In this document: positions 16,525 through 25,394 of the stretch, piece by piece | Layout: every line of letters begins with the position of its first letter | Numbering within the stretch: the stretch's first letter is position 1 | Assembly (NCBI GenBank): GCA_003139695.1 | Contig: PLJM01000017.1 | Span: forward strand, 1 to 64,000 | Reading direction: 5' to 3' | Source: Candidatus Dormiibacterota bacterium | GTDB taxonomy: Bacteria; Chloroflexota; Dormibacteria; Dormibacterales; Dormibacteraceae | DNA: 64,000 bases | Notes under the pieces: generated by a model | What the model saw: only the letters and a program-made list of their open reading frames with translations | The model's database searches: none | Told to the model about the DNA's origin: nothing | Made by a program: the position numbers and the translations under genes

Positions 16525-17322
16525 ATGGATCTTCAGCTGACCGGCAAGGTGGCGTTCATCACAGGGGCCAGCAAGGGCATTGGCAGGGCTGTCGCAGAGC
16601 AGCTGGCGTCCGAAGGGGCTGACGTCGTGATCACGGCGCGGACGGCAGAGCCGCTGGAAGAGACCGCCAGCAAGATCGCCGCCGGCAGCGGGCGATCGGT
16701 CGTCGCGATGCCGGGCGACATGAGCAAGCCCCAGGACATCGACCGGTGCGTGACGGAGACCATCAAGCGGTTCGGCCATATCGACATCCTTGTCACCTGC
16801 GCAGGCAGCTCACCGGGCGGCCTGCTGGAAGAGCTCACCGAGGAGCACTGGATGTCGAGCCTCAACCTGAAGTTCATGGGCTACGTCCGTACGGTGCGCG
16901 CGGTCATCTCGCACATGCGCGAGAGGGGAGAGGGCGCGATCGTGCTGGTGGTCGGCAACGACGGCTTGAAGCCGAGCTACTGGGAGATGACGGCCGGGGC
17001 CGCCAACGCCGCCGACATCAACTTCGCCTCATCGGTTGCGGAGCAGTACGGGCGCTATGGCGTCCGCATCAACACGGTCAACCCCGGGCCAGTCAACACC
17101 GACCGCTGGGACGGGCTCGAAAAGGCCTTCGCCCGCGACAAGAAGGTGGACCAGCACCGTGCGCACGAGCTGGCTGTCTCCTCGATCCCGCTGCGCCGAA
17201 TATGCGAGCCGGAGGAGGTGGCGTCCCTGGTCACGTTCCTCGTGTCGCCGCGCGCCTACTTCATCAACGGCGCCCACATTCCCATCGACGGCGCCCAGCG
17301 CAAGGCGTTGATGGACGTCTGA
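16525..17322 (+). CDS. Short-chain dehydrogenase/reductase with altered active site
   Basis: This 265-residue Rossmann protein has TGASKGIGRA for the dinucleotide and the NAG-like motif as TCAGSSPGG. Where SDR enzymes carry YxxxK, this protein reads TAGAANAADINF, so both the catalytic Tyr and Lys are absent. A related SDR branch with a GAAGN-type segment is known. It may use other residues or act non-catalytically. The ATG at 16525 is 2 bp after the DUF1989 stop, and the gene ends by overlapping the second DUF1989 start (TGATG). It is tightly embedded between the pair. Confidence 0.75.
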   Translation: MDLQLTGKVAFITGASKGIGRAVAEQLASEGADVVITARTAEPLEETASKIAAGSGRSVVAMPGDMSKPQDIDRCVTETIKRFGHIDILVTCAGSSPGGLLEELTEEHWMSSLNLKFMGYVRTVRAVISHMRERGEGAIVLVVGNDGLKPSYWEMTAGAANAADINFASSVAEQYGRYGVRINTVNPGPVNTDRWDGLEKAFARDKKVDQHRAHELAVSSIPLRRICEPEEVASLVTFLVSPRAYFINGAHIPIDGAQRKALMDV

Positions 17323-17921
17323 TGGGAAACGTGACCGAGGTTTTGATCCCCGCCGGCGAAGGCCGCGCCTTCCAGGTGCCAAAGGGCGCCCTCTTGGAGA
17401 TCATCGACGTCGAGGGCCAGCAGGTGGCGGACTTCATATCGATCATCGAGAACGATCCGAAGGAGTGGCTTTCGGCCACCCACACCCGCTCGACGGTGCT
17501 GCGACTGAACCTCAAAGTTGGCGATCGTCTCCAGACCAACTGGCGGCGCGACATGTACGAGGTCGTCAGCGACGACGTCGGCATGCACGACCTGATCACA
17601 TCGATGTGCGACGCCCGCCGGTACCGGCTCGACTACGGGGTGGAGAACCACCGCAGCTGCCGAAGCAACTTCCTGGAGGCCCTGTCGCCCTGGCGGTACG
17701 AGGAGTGGCAGATACCTGACGTGGTCAACATCTTCCAGAACGCGCCGATCCACCCGGATCGAACTTTCGGAAACGAGTTTCCGCTCAGCAAGCCGGGCGA
17801 CAAGATTGTTCTGCGCGCCCTCCTGGACGGCATCGTGGCGGCGATCTCCGCGTGCCCTCAGGACCTCAACCCTTGCAACGGCTTCCACCCGAGCCCGATA
17901 AAGGCCCGGATTCTCACCTAG
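17322..17921 (+). CDS. DUF1989 (urea carboxylase-associated) protein 2
   Basis: This 199-residue second DUF1989 protein is diverged from the first. The matching motifs are MHDLITSMCDARRY, ENHRSCRSNF, VVNIFQN and ISACPQDLNPCNGF. In carboxyguanidine deiminase two non-identical DUF1989 subunits work together, and this locus has the same two-subunit arrangement split by an SDR gene. The ATG at 17322 overlaps the SDR stop by 1 bp; the long track ORF upstream is a shadow. The substrate is unknown. Confidence 0.75.
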   Translation: MGNVTEVLIPAGEGRAFQVPKGALLEIIDVEGQQVADFISIIENDPKEWLSATHTRSTVLRLNLKVGDRLQTNWRRDMYEVVSDDVGMHDLITSMCDARRYRLDYGVENHRSCRSNFLEALSPWRYEEWQIPDVVNIFQNAPIHPDRTFGNEFPLSKPGDKIVLRALLDGIVAAISACPQDLNPCNGFHPSPIKARILT

Positions 17922-17929
17922 CGCTCGAA

Positions 17930-18814
17930 TTGAAGGCGGGAACCTCCGACGGCATCGAGATCTACTACGAGGAGGAGGGCCAAGGCATCCCGCTCCTGTT
18001 CATCCATGAGTTTGCCGGCGACCATCGGAGCTGGGCGCCGCAGGTCGGTCGCTTCGCGGGCGCCTACCGCTGCATCACATACGCCGCGCGGGGCTACCCG
18101 CCCTCGGACGTCCCGACTGACGCGGCAGCCTACTCCCAGAGGCGTGCAGTCGATGACGCCATTGCTGTCCTCGATGCGGCGGGCGCGAAGCAGGCCCACG
18201 TCGTCGGACTCTCGATGGGCGGCTTCGCTGCGCTGCACCTGGTCGTGGCCCATCCGAGCCGCATTCGTTCTGCCGTCATCGCCGGGGTCGGATATGGCTC
18301 GCAGCCGGAGAAGGGCGAGCAGTTTCGCAAGGAGAGCCACGCACTCGCTGCCGCCTTCGAGTCTCAGGGCTCGGCCAAGGTGGCCGAGACGTACGCTGTC
18401 GGGCCTGCGCGCGTGCAGCTGCAGAACAAGAACCCCGACGCCTGGCGGGAGTTCGCGAAGGCGCTCGCGCAGCACGATCCGACCGGCGCGGCCCTCACGA
18501 TGCGCGGGGTTCAGGCGGCCCGTCCTTCTCTTTACGACCTTCAGGATGAATTGCGTGCGGTGCGCACGCCGGTCCTGATCCTGTCAGGCGACGAGGACGA
18601 AGGGAGTCTCGAGCCTTCCATGATGCTCAAACGGACGATCCCCACGTCCGGCCTGGTGATCCTTCCGCGAACCGGCCACACCTCAAATCTCGAAGACCCG
18701 TTAGCGTTCAACGACGCGGTCGGCGCCTTCCTTACCGCCGTGAGCAGCGGCGAGTGGCGAGAGCGCGACCCGCGCGCGCGGACCACCTCGATCATGGGAG
18801 TCGTTCACCCCTAG
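17930..18814 (+). CDS. Alpha/beta hydrolase
   Basis: This roughly 294-residue serine hydrolase has the nucleophile elbow GLSMGG (Ser), an Asp in LSGDEDEG and the His in RTGHTSN; the oxyanion region is FIHEFAG. It could hydrolyse an ester, lactone or carbamate; RutD-like aminoacrylate/carbamate hydrolases have the same size. The track's ATG at 17852 lies inside the DUF1989 gene. A TTG at 17930, giving LKAGTSDGIEIYYEE, fits the family start better, though no clear ribosome-binding site supports it. The stop overlaps the convergent MFS stop. Confidence 0.75.
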   Translation: MKAGTSDGIEIYYEEEGQGIPLLFIHEFAGDHRSWAPQVGRFAGAYRCITYAARGYPPSDVPTDAAAYSQRRAVDDAIAVLDAAGAKQAHVVGLSMGGFAALHLVVAHPSRIRSAVIAGVGYGSQPEKGEQFRKESHALAAAFESQGSAKVAETYAVGPARVQLQNKNPDAWREFAKALAQHDPTGAALTMRGVQAARPSLYDLQDELRAVRTPVLILSGDEDEGSLEPSMMLKRTIPTSGLVILPRTGHTSNLEDPLAFNDAVGAFLTAVSSGEWRERDPRARTTSIMGVVHP

Positions 18815-19920
18815 CGGGCGATGGCACCCGGCCGCGCGGCCGCCAGGCCGGCGCCCAGCTGGGCGAGGCAGATAGCGATCATCGCCAGGATCGCCAGCGT
18901 CCATCCGCCGCTGATCGAGTGCAGGAGGCCGGCGACCAGCGGGCCGAGGGCCGAGATCATGTAGCCGATCCCCTGCGCCATGCTCGACAGCCGGCGCGCA
19001 ATGACCTCGTCGTGCGCACGAGAAGCCATGAGCAGGAGGGTGAGGCTGAACGTGCCGCCGGTGCCGATGCCCAGCAGCGTCGCCCACACAAGTGGCAGCG
19101 CTGTCGGTGCGAACAGCACGCCGGCGAGGCCGATGAGGATCAGCACCGAGCACCCGACCACCACCGCCTGGGCGTTGCTGGTGCGCTGCGCGAGAAGCGG
19201 CGCCGCAAAGTTGCCGGCGATACCCACTGCGGACATGACAGCAAGCACAGCACCGGCAGCGACCGGGCTCGAGCCGTGGTCGCGATAGATGGTGGGGAGC
19301 CACGAAAGGAGCGAGTAGTAAAGCGCCGATTGCAGGCCGAAGAAGAGAGTGATCTGCCAGGCGCGGAAGTCCCTCAAGAGGCCGATGTCCCCTCCAGCCG
19401 TGTGGGCGCCCGGCAAAGGATGGCGAAGCTGTGGCAGCCACACGGCGAAAGCGACGCCGGCGGCCACGGCCCAGATCGCCAGGGCCAATGGCACGGATCC
19501 GCCCAGCGCACCCACGAGCGGCACTGTCAATCCCGCGGCCAGGGCCGCGCCGATGGAGAGCGCCATCGTGTACGCCGCCGTCATCTGACCCAGGTGCTTC
19601 GGGAACCGCCGGCGCAGGACGCTGGGCATCATCACGTTCATCACGGCGACCGCCAGCCCGCACAGGACAGTGCCGGCAAACAGGGAGAGGTTCGGCCACC
19701 ACGGGCGCAGGGCGAGGCCGGCGCAGAGCGCGGCGCACATGGCCAGCAGGACCCGCTCCTCACCGAGACGCGCCGAAAGAGGAGGTCCGGCGAATGCCGC
19801 CAGGCTGAAGCAAACCACCGGGACCGCCACCAGCAACGAGCGCTCGAAGTCACTCAGCGAGAGGTCGCGAAGGACCGGCGGTACCTCCGCCACCGCGATT
19901 CGCAGGTTGAGCGCGAGCAA
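18811..19920 (-). CDS. MFS transporter, CynX/NimT type
   Basis: This is a 12-helix major facilitator of about 370 residues. The opening ALNLRIAVAEVPPVL matches the CynX-type start (ALNLRPAxTSVGPLL), and LLVAVPVVCFSLAAFAGP is family-like. CynX-group proteins move small anionic or N-containing compounds. The start is uncertain: the TTG at 19920 removes most of the first helix. The reading frame continues upstream with hydrophobic residues to about 19950 (only a CTG), where it would overlap the hydroxylase gene. It is downstream of that gene on the same strand. Confidence 0.75.
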   Translation of the reverse strand: MLALNLRIAVAEVPPVLRDLSLSDFERSLLVAVPVVCFSLAAFAGPPLSARLGEERVLLAMCAALCAGLALRPWWPNLSLFAGTVLCGLAVAVMNVMMPSVLRRRFPKHLGQMTAAYTMALSIGAALAAGLTVPLVGALGGSVPLALAIWAVAAGVAFAVWLPQLRHPLPGAHTAGGDIGLLRDFRAWQITLFFGLQSALYYSLLSWLPTIYRDHGSSPVAAGAVLAVMSAVGIAGNFAAPLLAQRTSNAQAVVVGCSVLILIGLAGVLFAPTALPLVWATLLGIGTGGTFSLTLLLMASRAHDEVIARRLSSMAQGIGYMISALGPLVAGLLHSISGGWTLAILAMIAICLAQLGAGLAAARPGAIAR

Positions 19921-19946
19921 GATGATGCCCGCCGCCGTGAGCTTTC

Positions 19947-22280
19947 TCAGCGCGACTTCGTCCGGATGAGCGACAGAACCCGTTCGGGCGTGAAGGGAAG
20001 CTCGGCGTCCGGCACCGAGAGCGCGTCCGCGATCGCATTCGCAACGGCAGCCGTGGACCCGATCGTTCCGCCTTCGCCGATGCCCTTGGTCCCGAGCTCG
20101 TGGACGGTCGAGGGCGTGACCAGGTGCCTTATCTCAACTGCCGGCACCTCGCCGGCGGTCGGGATCAGATAGTCCATGAAGCTGCCGCTGAGCAGCTGGC
20201 CGTCGGAGCCGTAGCTGATCTCCTCCAACAGCACTGCGCCGACGCCTTGGGCGATGCCGCCGACGACCTGGCCGTCGACGATCATCGGGTTGATCACGGT
20301 GCCGCAGTCGTCGGCGACGACGTAGCGGCGGATCTCCACGGAGCCGGTTCCTGGATCGATCTCCACCATGCAGGCGTGGGTGGCGTAAGGGTGTGCGGCC
20401 TGGACTGGGTCATAGGTGACTGAGACGTCGAGCGAGTAGCCGCCGTTCTCGGCCGGATCCACCGCTGCGAGCTGAGCCAGAGTGACGCCGGCCGCCTCGC
20501 CGTCGACAAGGATCTCCGTGCCTCGGATCGACAATCGCTGAACGGGCTGGTCCATGCGCCATGACGCAGCGTTGAGGATCTCGGCATGAAGCTGTTTCGA
20601 CGCACGATGGGTGCAGGTCGCCGCGGTCACCGAGCTGCGACTCATAAACGAGCCCGTGCCGCGACCGACCTTGGCGGTGTCGGTCTGCTCGACGATCACG
20701 CTTTCAGCGGGGACCCCCAGCTCGGCTGCCGCCACCTGGGCGAACGTTGTCTGGACCCCCTGGCCGATGGCGGGACAGCTCGTCTGGACGCGCACCCTTC
20801 CGTCCTCGCCCACCCAAACCCGCGCCGTGTCGGTGCCCGGAATCCCGACCATGCCGCGCGCCTTGAAGGTCGAGGAGCCCGCCCCTGTGAACTCGACGTA
20901 CGAGCTGAGGCCGATCCCGACCAGCCGCCCTTGAGCGCGTGCGCTCGCTTGCTCACCACGGGCCAGTTCGTAGTCGAACGCGGACAGCGCGACCTCGAGC
21001 GCCTCCGGAAAATCGCCCGACTCGTAGGGATGGCCGGTGACCGCCATGTATGGCATTTGCGCCGGGGTGATGAGGTTTCGGCGCCTCACGTCGGCCGGGT
21101 CTATGTCGAGCCGGACCGCGATGAGGTCCATGAGGCGTTCGTGCGTCAGAACGGCCGTCACCATCCCCACCCCGCGGTAGGGGCCCTCAGGGCATTTGTT
21201 GGTCGCGATTGCGTACGAGTCGTACTCGTAGTCCCGGATGTCGTACGGGCCGGGGATGAGGCCGGCGCAGGTCATCGGGTCAAGCAGCGGGCCGTGCGGC
21301 CTGATGCCATACGCGCCGATGCTCGAGAGCACTGTGGCGCGAAGGCCAAGCACGCGGCCATCTTTCCGAACCGCGGCGCTGAACCGGACCTTTTGGTCGC
21401 GCGCATGGTTGGACGCCTGCAGGTGCTCGGATCGATCCTCGATCCACTTGACAGTCCTCTGGAGCTGCAGGCTGATCCAGCACAGCAGGATCTCCTCGGT
21501 GTACACGTGCGCCTTGAGGCCGAATCCACCCCCGACATCGGAGGCGATGACGCGAACCTGTTTCTCGTCGAGCCCAAGGCTTTCAGCGATCGCCTCGCCG
21601 ACAAGGTGTGGTGCTTGTGTCGAGCTCCAGGCGACGACGCCACCCAAACCGTCAGGCATCGCGATCACGCCACGCCCTTCCATCGGCGCCGCCGATACCC
21701 GTGGATGCACGACCTCGCCCTCGACCACGACGTCGGCCTGCGCGAAGGCCTTGTCGACTTCCCCCATGGTGCGGTGGCCCAGGAAATACCTGTTGTCGGG
21801 CACCGAGTCATGCACCAACGGTGCGCCGTCCGACATGGCGTCCTCGAACGTGACCACCGGCGTGAGAGGAACCAGCTCAGCCCGGATCAGCTCCAGCGCG
21901 TCCTCGGCCTGGTAGCGGTTGCCGGCCACAACGACAGCCACGATCTCGCCGACGAACCGAGCGCGGTCGACCGCGATGATGGGGCGGTCCGGCGCTATTG
22001 CTCCCGGCGTCGTGAGATGGACTCGCATCGGAGCGCAGGTGCCCTGCAGGTCCGCGGCGGTGAAGATCGCGACCAGGCCGGGCGCCAGGCGAGCCGCGGC
22101 GGTGTCGATTCCACTGATGCGCGCGCTCGCCATCGGGCTGCGGAGCATCGCGACATGGAGATGACCTTCGGGCTTCAGGTCGTCAATGAACCGGGCCTGG
22201 CCGCGCAGCAGCGGCCCATCCTCGAGGCGTGGCAGCCTCGTCCCGATCGGCCCGACTTGAACGCTCAGCCCTTCAGTCAT
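19947..22280 (-). CDS. Molybdenum hydroxylase (xanthine dehydrogenase family) large subunit, copy 1
   Basis: This 777-residue MCD-binding subunit has the early VGGGFG loop, a PYRGVGM segment where CO dehydrogenases have AYxCSFR or AYRGAGR, and the catalytic Glu in GIGEGGT. It is therefore a hydroxylase of an (N-hetero)aromatic or aldehyde, not a form I CO dehydrogenase. No FAD or 2Fe-2S subunit genes sit beside it. It diverges from the GntR gene and could share the medium and small subunits at 25391-26766. The MFS gene follows. Confidence 0.85.
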   Translation of the reverse strand: MTEGLSVQVGPIGTRLPRLEDGPLLRGQARFIDDLKPEGHLHVAMLRSPMASARISGIDTAAARLAPGLVAIFTAADLQGTCAPMRVHLTTPGAIAPDRPIIAVDRARFVGEIVAVVVAGNRYQAEDALELIRAELVPLTPVVTFEDAMSDGAPLVHDSVPDNRYFLGHRTMGEVDKAFAQADVVVEGEVVHPRVSAAPMEGRGVIAMPDGLGGVVAWSSTQAPHLVGEAIAESLGLDEKQVRVIASDVGGGFGLKAHVYTEEILLCWISLQLQRTVKWIEDRSEHLQASNHARDQKVRFSAAVRKDGRVLGLRATVLSSIGAYGIRPHGPLLDPMTCAGLIPGPYDIRDYEYDSYAIATNKCPEGPYRGVGMVTAVLTHERLMDLIAVRLDIDPADVRRRNLITPAQMPYMAVTGHPYESGDFPEALEVALSAFDYELARGEQASARAQGRLVGIGLSSYVEFTGAGSSTFKARGMVGIPGTDTARVWVGEDGRVRVQTSCPAIGQGVQTTFAQVAAAELGVPAESVIVEQTDTAKVGRGTGSFMSRSSVTAATCTHRASKQLHAEILNAASWRMDQPVQRLSIRGTEILVDGEAAGVTLAQLAAVDPAENGGYSLDVSVTYDPVQAAHPYATHACMVEIDPGTGSVEIRRYVVADDCGTVINPMIVDGQVVGGIAQGVGAVLLEEISYGSDGQLLSGSFMDYLIPTAGEVPAVEIRHLVTPSTVHELGTKGIGEGGTIGSTAAVANAIADALSVPDAELPFTPERVLSLIRTKSR

Positions 22281-22292
22281 GTCTTCAAAGTC

Positions 22293-22321
22293 TTGACAGT
22301 CCGGTCAATTAGTAATACAAA
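22293..22321 (+). promoter_or_regulatory. Divergent promoter/operator region upstream of gntR
   Basis: TTGACA (22293-22298), a 17-bp spacer and TACAAA (22316-22321) fit a promoter for the GntR operon. TTGAC-AGTCCG-GTCAA is an inverted repeat over the -35. Read on the minus strand the site contains TTGACCGGAC, which also occurs at 44428 before the TetR gene. Both directions could be controlled here. Confidence 0.45.
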
Positions 22322-22341
22322 TCACCGATATCGGCAAGCGG

Positions 22342-23091
22342 GTGATTCGGCGCGACAAGGTGGTACAGCCGGTGGGGGGCACGTCTCTAGCCAACAGAGC
22401 CCGCGAATCCATTCTGGATTCGATTCTCGAGCGCCGCTTCGAGGACAGCCGCCTCCCGCCGGAGAACGAGCTGGCCGACATGCTGGGCGTCAGCCGGACG
22501 ACAGTTCGGTCGGCGCTGCAGTCGTTGGAGCAGCACGGCGTGCTCACGCGCAGCCCGCGTCGCGGGACCCAGGTGCACGGCCGCCTGAGCCCATCGATGG
22601 TCGCTCTGCAGCGCCTGATCGGCTTCACGCGACTGCTCGAGGAGCAGGGGTACACGGTGGAAACCCTGACCAACCCAAGGATCACCACCACGCCGCCGGA
22701 CGAGGTGCTCAAAGCACTCGACGCCCCGAAGGGAACCCCGGTTTATGAGATCGACCGGCTGTTCTTGGCCAGCGGCAAGCCGGCGATCTGGGCCATCAAC
22801 TACATCAAGGTCGACCTGTTCGCGGAGCCACCCACTGACGACCAGCTCGCGCAGTCGCCGTTCGACATGGGCGACCTGCTGATCAGCGGCCCTGTCGACC
22901 AGGCCCTCGTGGAGCTGGTGCCACGCAAAGCGACGAAGGAGGTGGCAAAGCAGCTCGGTCTTAAGCCGGCCGAGGCCTACCTTCTGCTGAAGGAATTTCA
23001 TTTCTCGGAGTCCGGGGAAATCCTGGGCTTCAGCTTGATCCACGTCAACGACCACTTCGTTCGATTCCGCCTACACCGCGGTGGGCGATGA
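22342..23091 (+). CDS. GntR-family (HutC/UTRA) transcriptional regulator
   Basis: This 249-residue regulator has an N-terminal winged helix (residues about 14-80, with LPPENELADMLGVSRTTVRSAL) and a C-terminal UTRA ligand-binding domain (EIDRLFLASGKPAIW and LLLKEFHF). HutC-type proteins usually repress neighbouring catabolic operons until a pathway metabolite binds. It has a GTG start. Its stop overlaps the next ATG, so it is the first gene of the operon it probably controls. It likely binds the inverted repeat just upstream. Confidence 0.85.
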   Translation: MIRRDKVVQPVGGTSLANRARESILDSILERRFEDSRLPPENELADMLGVSRTTVRSALQSLEQHGVLTRSPRRGTQVHGRLSPSMVALQRLIGFTRLLEEQGYTVETLTNPRITTTPPDEVLKALDAPKGTPVYEIDRLFLASGKPAIWAINYIKVDLFAEPPTDDQLAQSPFDMGDLLISGPVDQALVELVPRKATKEVAKQLGLKPAEAYLLLKEFHFSESGEILGFSLIHVNDHFVRFRLHRGGR

Positions 23092-25394
23092 AGATCACGG
23101 CAGACATAATCGATCCGGTGGCCATCAATGGGATCGGTACTTCGCCACTGCGTAAGGAGGACTGGCCACTTGTGCGCGGCGAGGGTACTTTCGTCGCCGA
23201 CTTCAAGCGCCCTGGCATGGTCCATGCATTTGTCGTCCGCAGCCCGCTGGCGCATGCGCGGTTCACCTCCATCGACCGCACAGCCGTGCTCGCGTCGCAG
23301 GGCGTCCTGGACGTGATCACCGCGGCCGAGCTGCCCGATCGCGGCCACAAAATCCCGACCCGCCAGTTCGCCGATGAGGGATCGAATCGCTTTCTGCAGC
23401 GGCCCCTGGCGGATGGTGTCGTGCGCTACTCGGGAGAGCCAGTGGCGGTGGTGATCGCCGACTCGCGCTATCGCGCCGAAGACGCGGCGGAGCTGCTGGA
23501 CATCGATTACGAGCGGCTCGAGGTCGTGCTGGAGCCTGACGACGCGGTGGCAGAGAGCGCGCCATTGCTTCAACCGGACGCCGGTACCAACATTGCCGGC
23601 CGGCTGCTGGTCGAGATCGGCGCGCTCGATGAGGCGTTCGCCCAGGCCGACCTCGTGATCAAGGAGACGTTCCGCATCCAGCGCCATGCCGCTGTTCCAC
23701 TCGAGACGCGCGGCCTGCTCGCTGAATATGACACCGAAACGGAATCGCTCACGGTATGGGGAGCGGCCAAGATCCCCCACGTCAACCGAGCGATCCTTGC
23801 CCGAATGCTCGGCTGGAGCGACGAAAGCAGGGTGAGGATGGTGGAGCTGCACGTGGGCGGCGGCTTCGGCGCGCGCGGCGAATTCTACCCAGAGGACTTC
23901 CTCATCCCGTTCGCAGCCATCCGCACTGGTAGACCGGTGGCGTGGGTGGAGGACCGCGAGGAGAACCTGCGCGCCACCAACCACTCTCGCGAGCAGGTTC
24001 ATCGAGTCGAGATGGCGCTGAAGAAGGACGGCACTTTCCTCGCTCTGAAGGACAGCTTCATCAACAACACAGGCGCATACGTACGCACGCACGGCATGAC
24101 CGTGCCAGGACTCAGCGTGTCGATGCTGCCCGGGCCTTACAAGTGGCCTGCTTACCGCGGCGAGTTTCGAAGCGTGGTCACCAACAAGACTCCCGGCGGT
24201 ACATACCGCTCGCCCGGCAGGTTCGAGATCAACTTCGTACGGGAACGGCTGATCGACATCGCCGCGCATAGGCTTGGGATCGACACTGTCGACATCCGCC
24301 GCCGCAACCTGATCGACCGAGCGAGCTTTCCGCACGACGTCGGCACTCTGTATGACGGACATCCGGTCATCTACGACAGCGGCGACTACGAGCTTCTGCT
24401 CGACAAGGCGCTCGCGGCCTTTGACTATGAGGGCCTCAAGCGCTGGCGCCGGGAGCCGGCGACCGCTGGGATGCGACGCGGGCTGGGAATTGGATTCTTC
24501 GTCGAGAAGGCTGGGCCCGCCGAGCGCGAGTACGCACGCGTCGAGCTGAACGACAGGGGCGACGTGGTTGTTTACACGGGTTCGGCATCGGTCGGCCAGG
24601 GTGTCGAGACGATTCTCGCCCAGGTGTGTGTGAGCCACCTCGGGTTGCCGTATGACCGGGTTCGGGTGGTTCACGGTGACACGGCCGTCATCCCCGAAGG
24701 CATGGGGGCTTTCGGGAGCCGCGCCACGATGCTGGGCGGGGCAGCGGTGATGCGGGCCTCGGAACAGTTGAGGAAACGTCTCCTGGACGCGGCTGCCGAG
24801 GAGCTCGAGGCGGCGCCTGCCGACCTCATGCTCACGGCGGCAGGCGTATCCGTGATCGGTGCACCAACGCGCAGCGTCTCGCTGACAAACCTGCTCAGCG
24901 CGAGCGCCGGCGTGATCACGGAGGAGCACCGCTTCGTATGCGACCTGCTGGGCTTTCCGTACGGCATCCACTTCGCGGCGGTCGAGGTCGATCCGGCATC
25001 GGGCGCGATCCACATCCATCGGTACGCGGTGGCTTACGACATCGGGCGTTGCGTCAATCCAGTGCTCGTCGGGGGACAGATCTCGGGCGGTTTCGCCCAG
25101 GGCATTGGCGGCGCCTTGCTCGAAGAGTTCAGCTTCGATGCGAGCGGCCAGCCGCTGTCGGCGAGCTTCATGGATTACCTGATGCCAACGTCGGAGGAGG
25201 TGCCCGATGTTGAGCTGCTCATCACCGAGGACGCGCCATCGCCGCTGAATCCCCTGGGCGTCAAGGGTGCGGGCGAAGGCGGGACTGCTGCGGTGGGTGC
25301 GGCAATCGCCAACGCCGTTTCCGACGCACTGGGCACTGAGGTCACGCGTCTTCCGCTGAGCCCGCAGCGTGTTGTAGAGCTGGTGGGCGCATGA
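23088..25394 (+). CDS. Molybdenum hydroxylase large subunit, copy 2
   Basis: This 768-residue molybdopterin-cytosine-dinucleotide subunit has HVGGGFGARGEF, GTYRSPGRFE in the substrate loop and the catalytic Glu in GAGEGGTAAVG. With the next two genes it makes a complete L-M-S hydroxylase, order large-FAD-FeS. The residues are not those of CO dehydrogenase form I. It is only moderately similar to copy 1, so the two may hydroxylate different positions or intermediates. The gene overlaps the GntR stop and the FAD-subunit start by 4 bp each. Confidence 0.87.
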   Translation: MKITADIIDPVAINGIGTSPLRKEDWPLVRGEGTFVADFKRPGMVHAFVVRSPLAHARFTSIDRTAVLASQGVLDVITAAELPDRGHKIPTRQFADEGSNRFLQRPLADGVVRYSGEPVAVVIADSRYRAEDAAELLDIDYERLEVVLEPDDAVAESAPLLQPDAGTNIAGRLLVEIGALDEAFAQADLVIKETFRIQRHAAVPLETRGLLAEYDTETESLTVWGAAKIPHVNRAILARMLGWSDESRVRMVELHVGGGFGARGEFYPEDFLIPFAAIRTGRPVAWVEDREENLRATNHSREQVHRVEMALKKDGTFLALKDSFINNTGAYVRTHGMTVPGLSVSMLPGPYKWPAYRGEFRSVVTNKTPGGTYRSPGRFEINFVRERLIDIAAHRLGIDTVDIRRRNLIDRASFPHDVGTLYDGHPVIYDSGDYELLLDKALAAFDYEGLKRWRREPATAGMRRGLGIGFFVEKAGPAEREYARVELNDRGDVVVYTGSASVGQGVETILAQVCVSHLGLPYDRVRVVHGDTAVIPEGMGAFGSRATMLGGAAVMRASEQLRKRLLDAAAEELEAAPADLMLTAAGVSVIGAPTRSVSLTNLLSASAGVITEEHRFVCDLLGFPYGIHFAAVEVDPASGAIHIHRYAVAYDIGRCVNPVLVGGQISGGFAQGIGGALLEEFSFDASGQPLSASFMDYLMPTSEEVPDVELLITEDAPSPLNPLGVKGAGEGGTAAVGAAIANAVSDALGTEVTRLPLSPQRVVELVGA

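Noticed and set aside
20586-22748. 720-aa plus-strand ORF opposite copy 1 of the Mo-hydroxylase
   Set aside because: Antisense shadow of a gene with clear motifs; it also runs over the GntR start.
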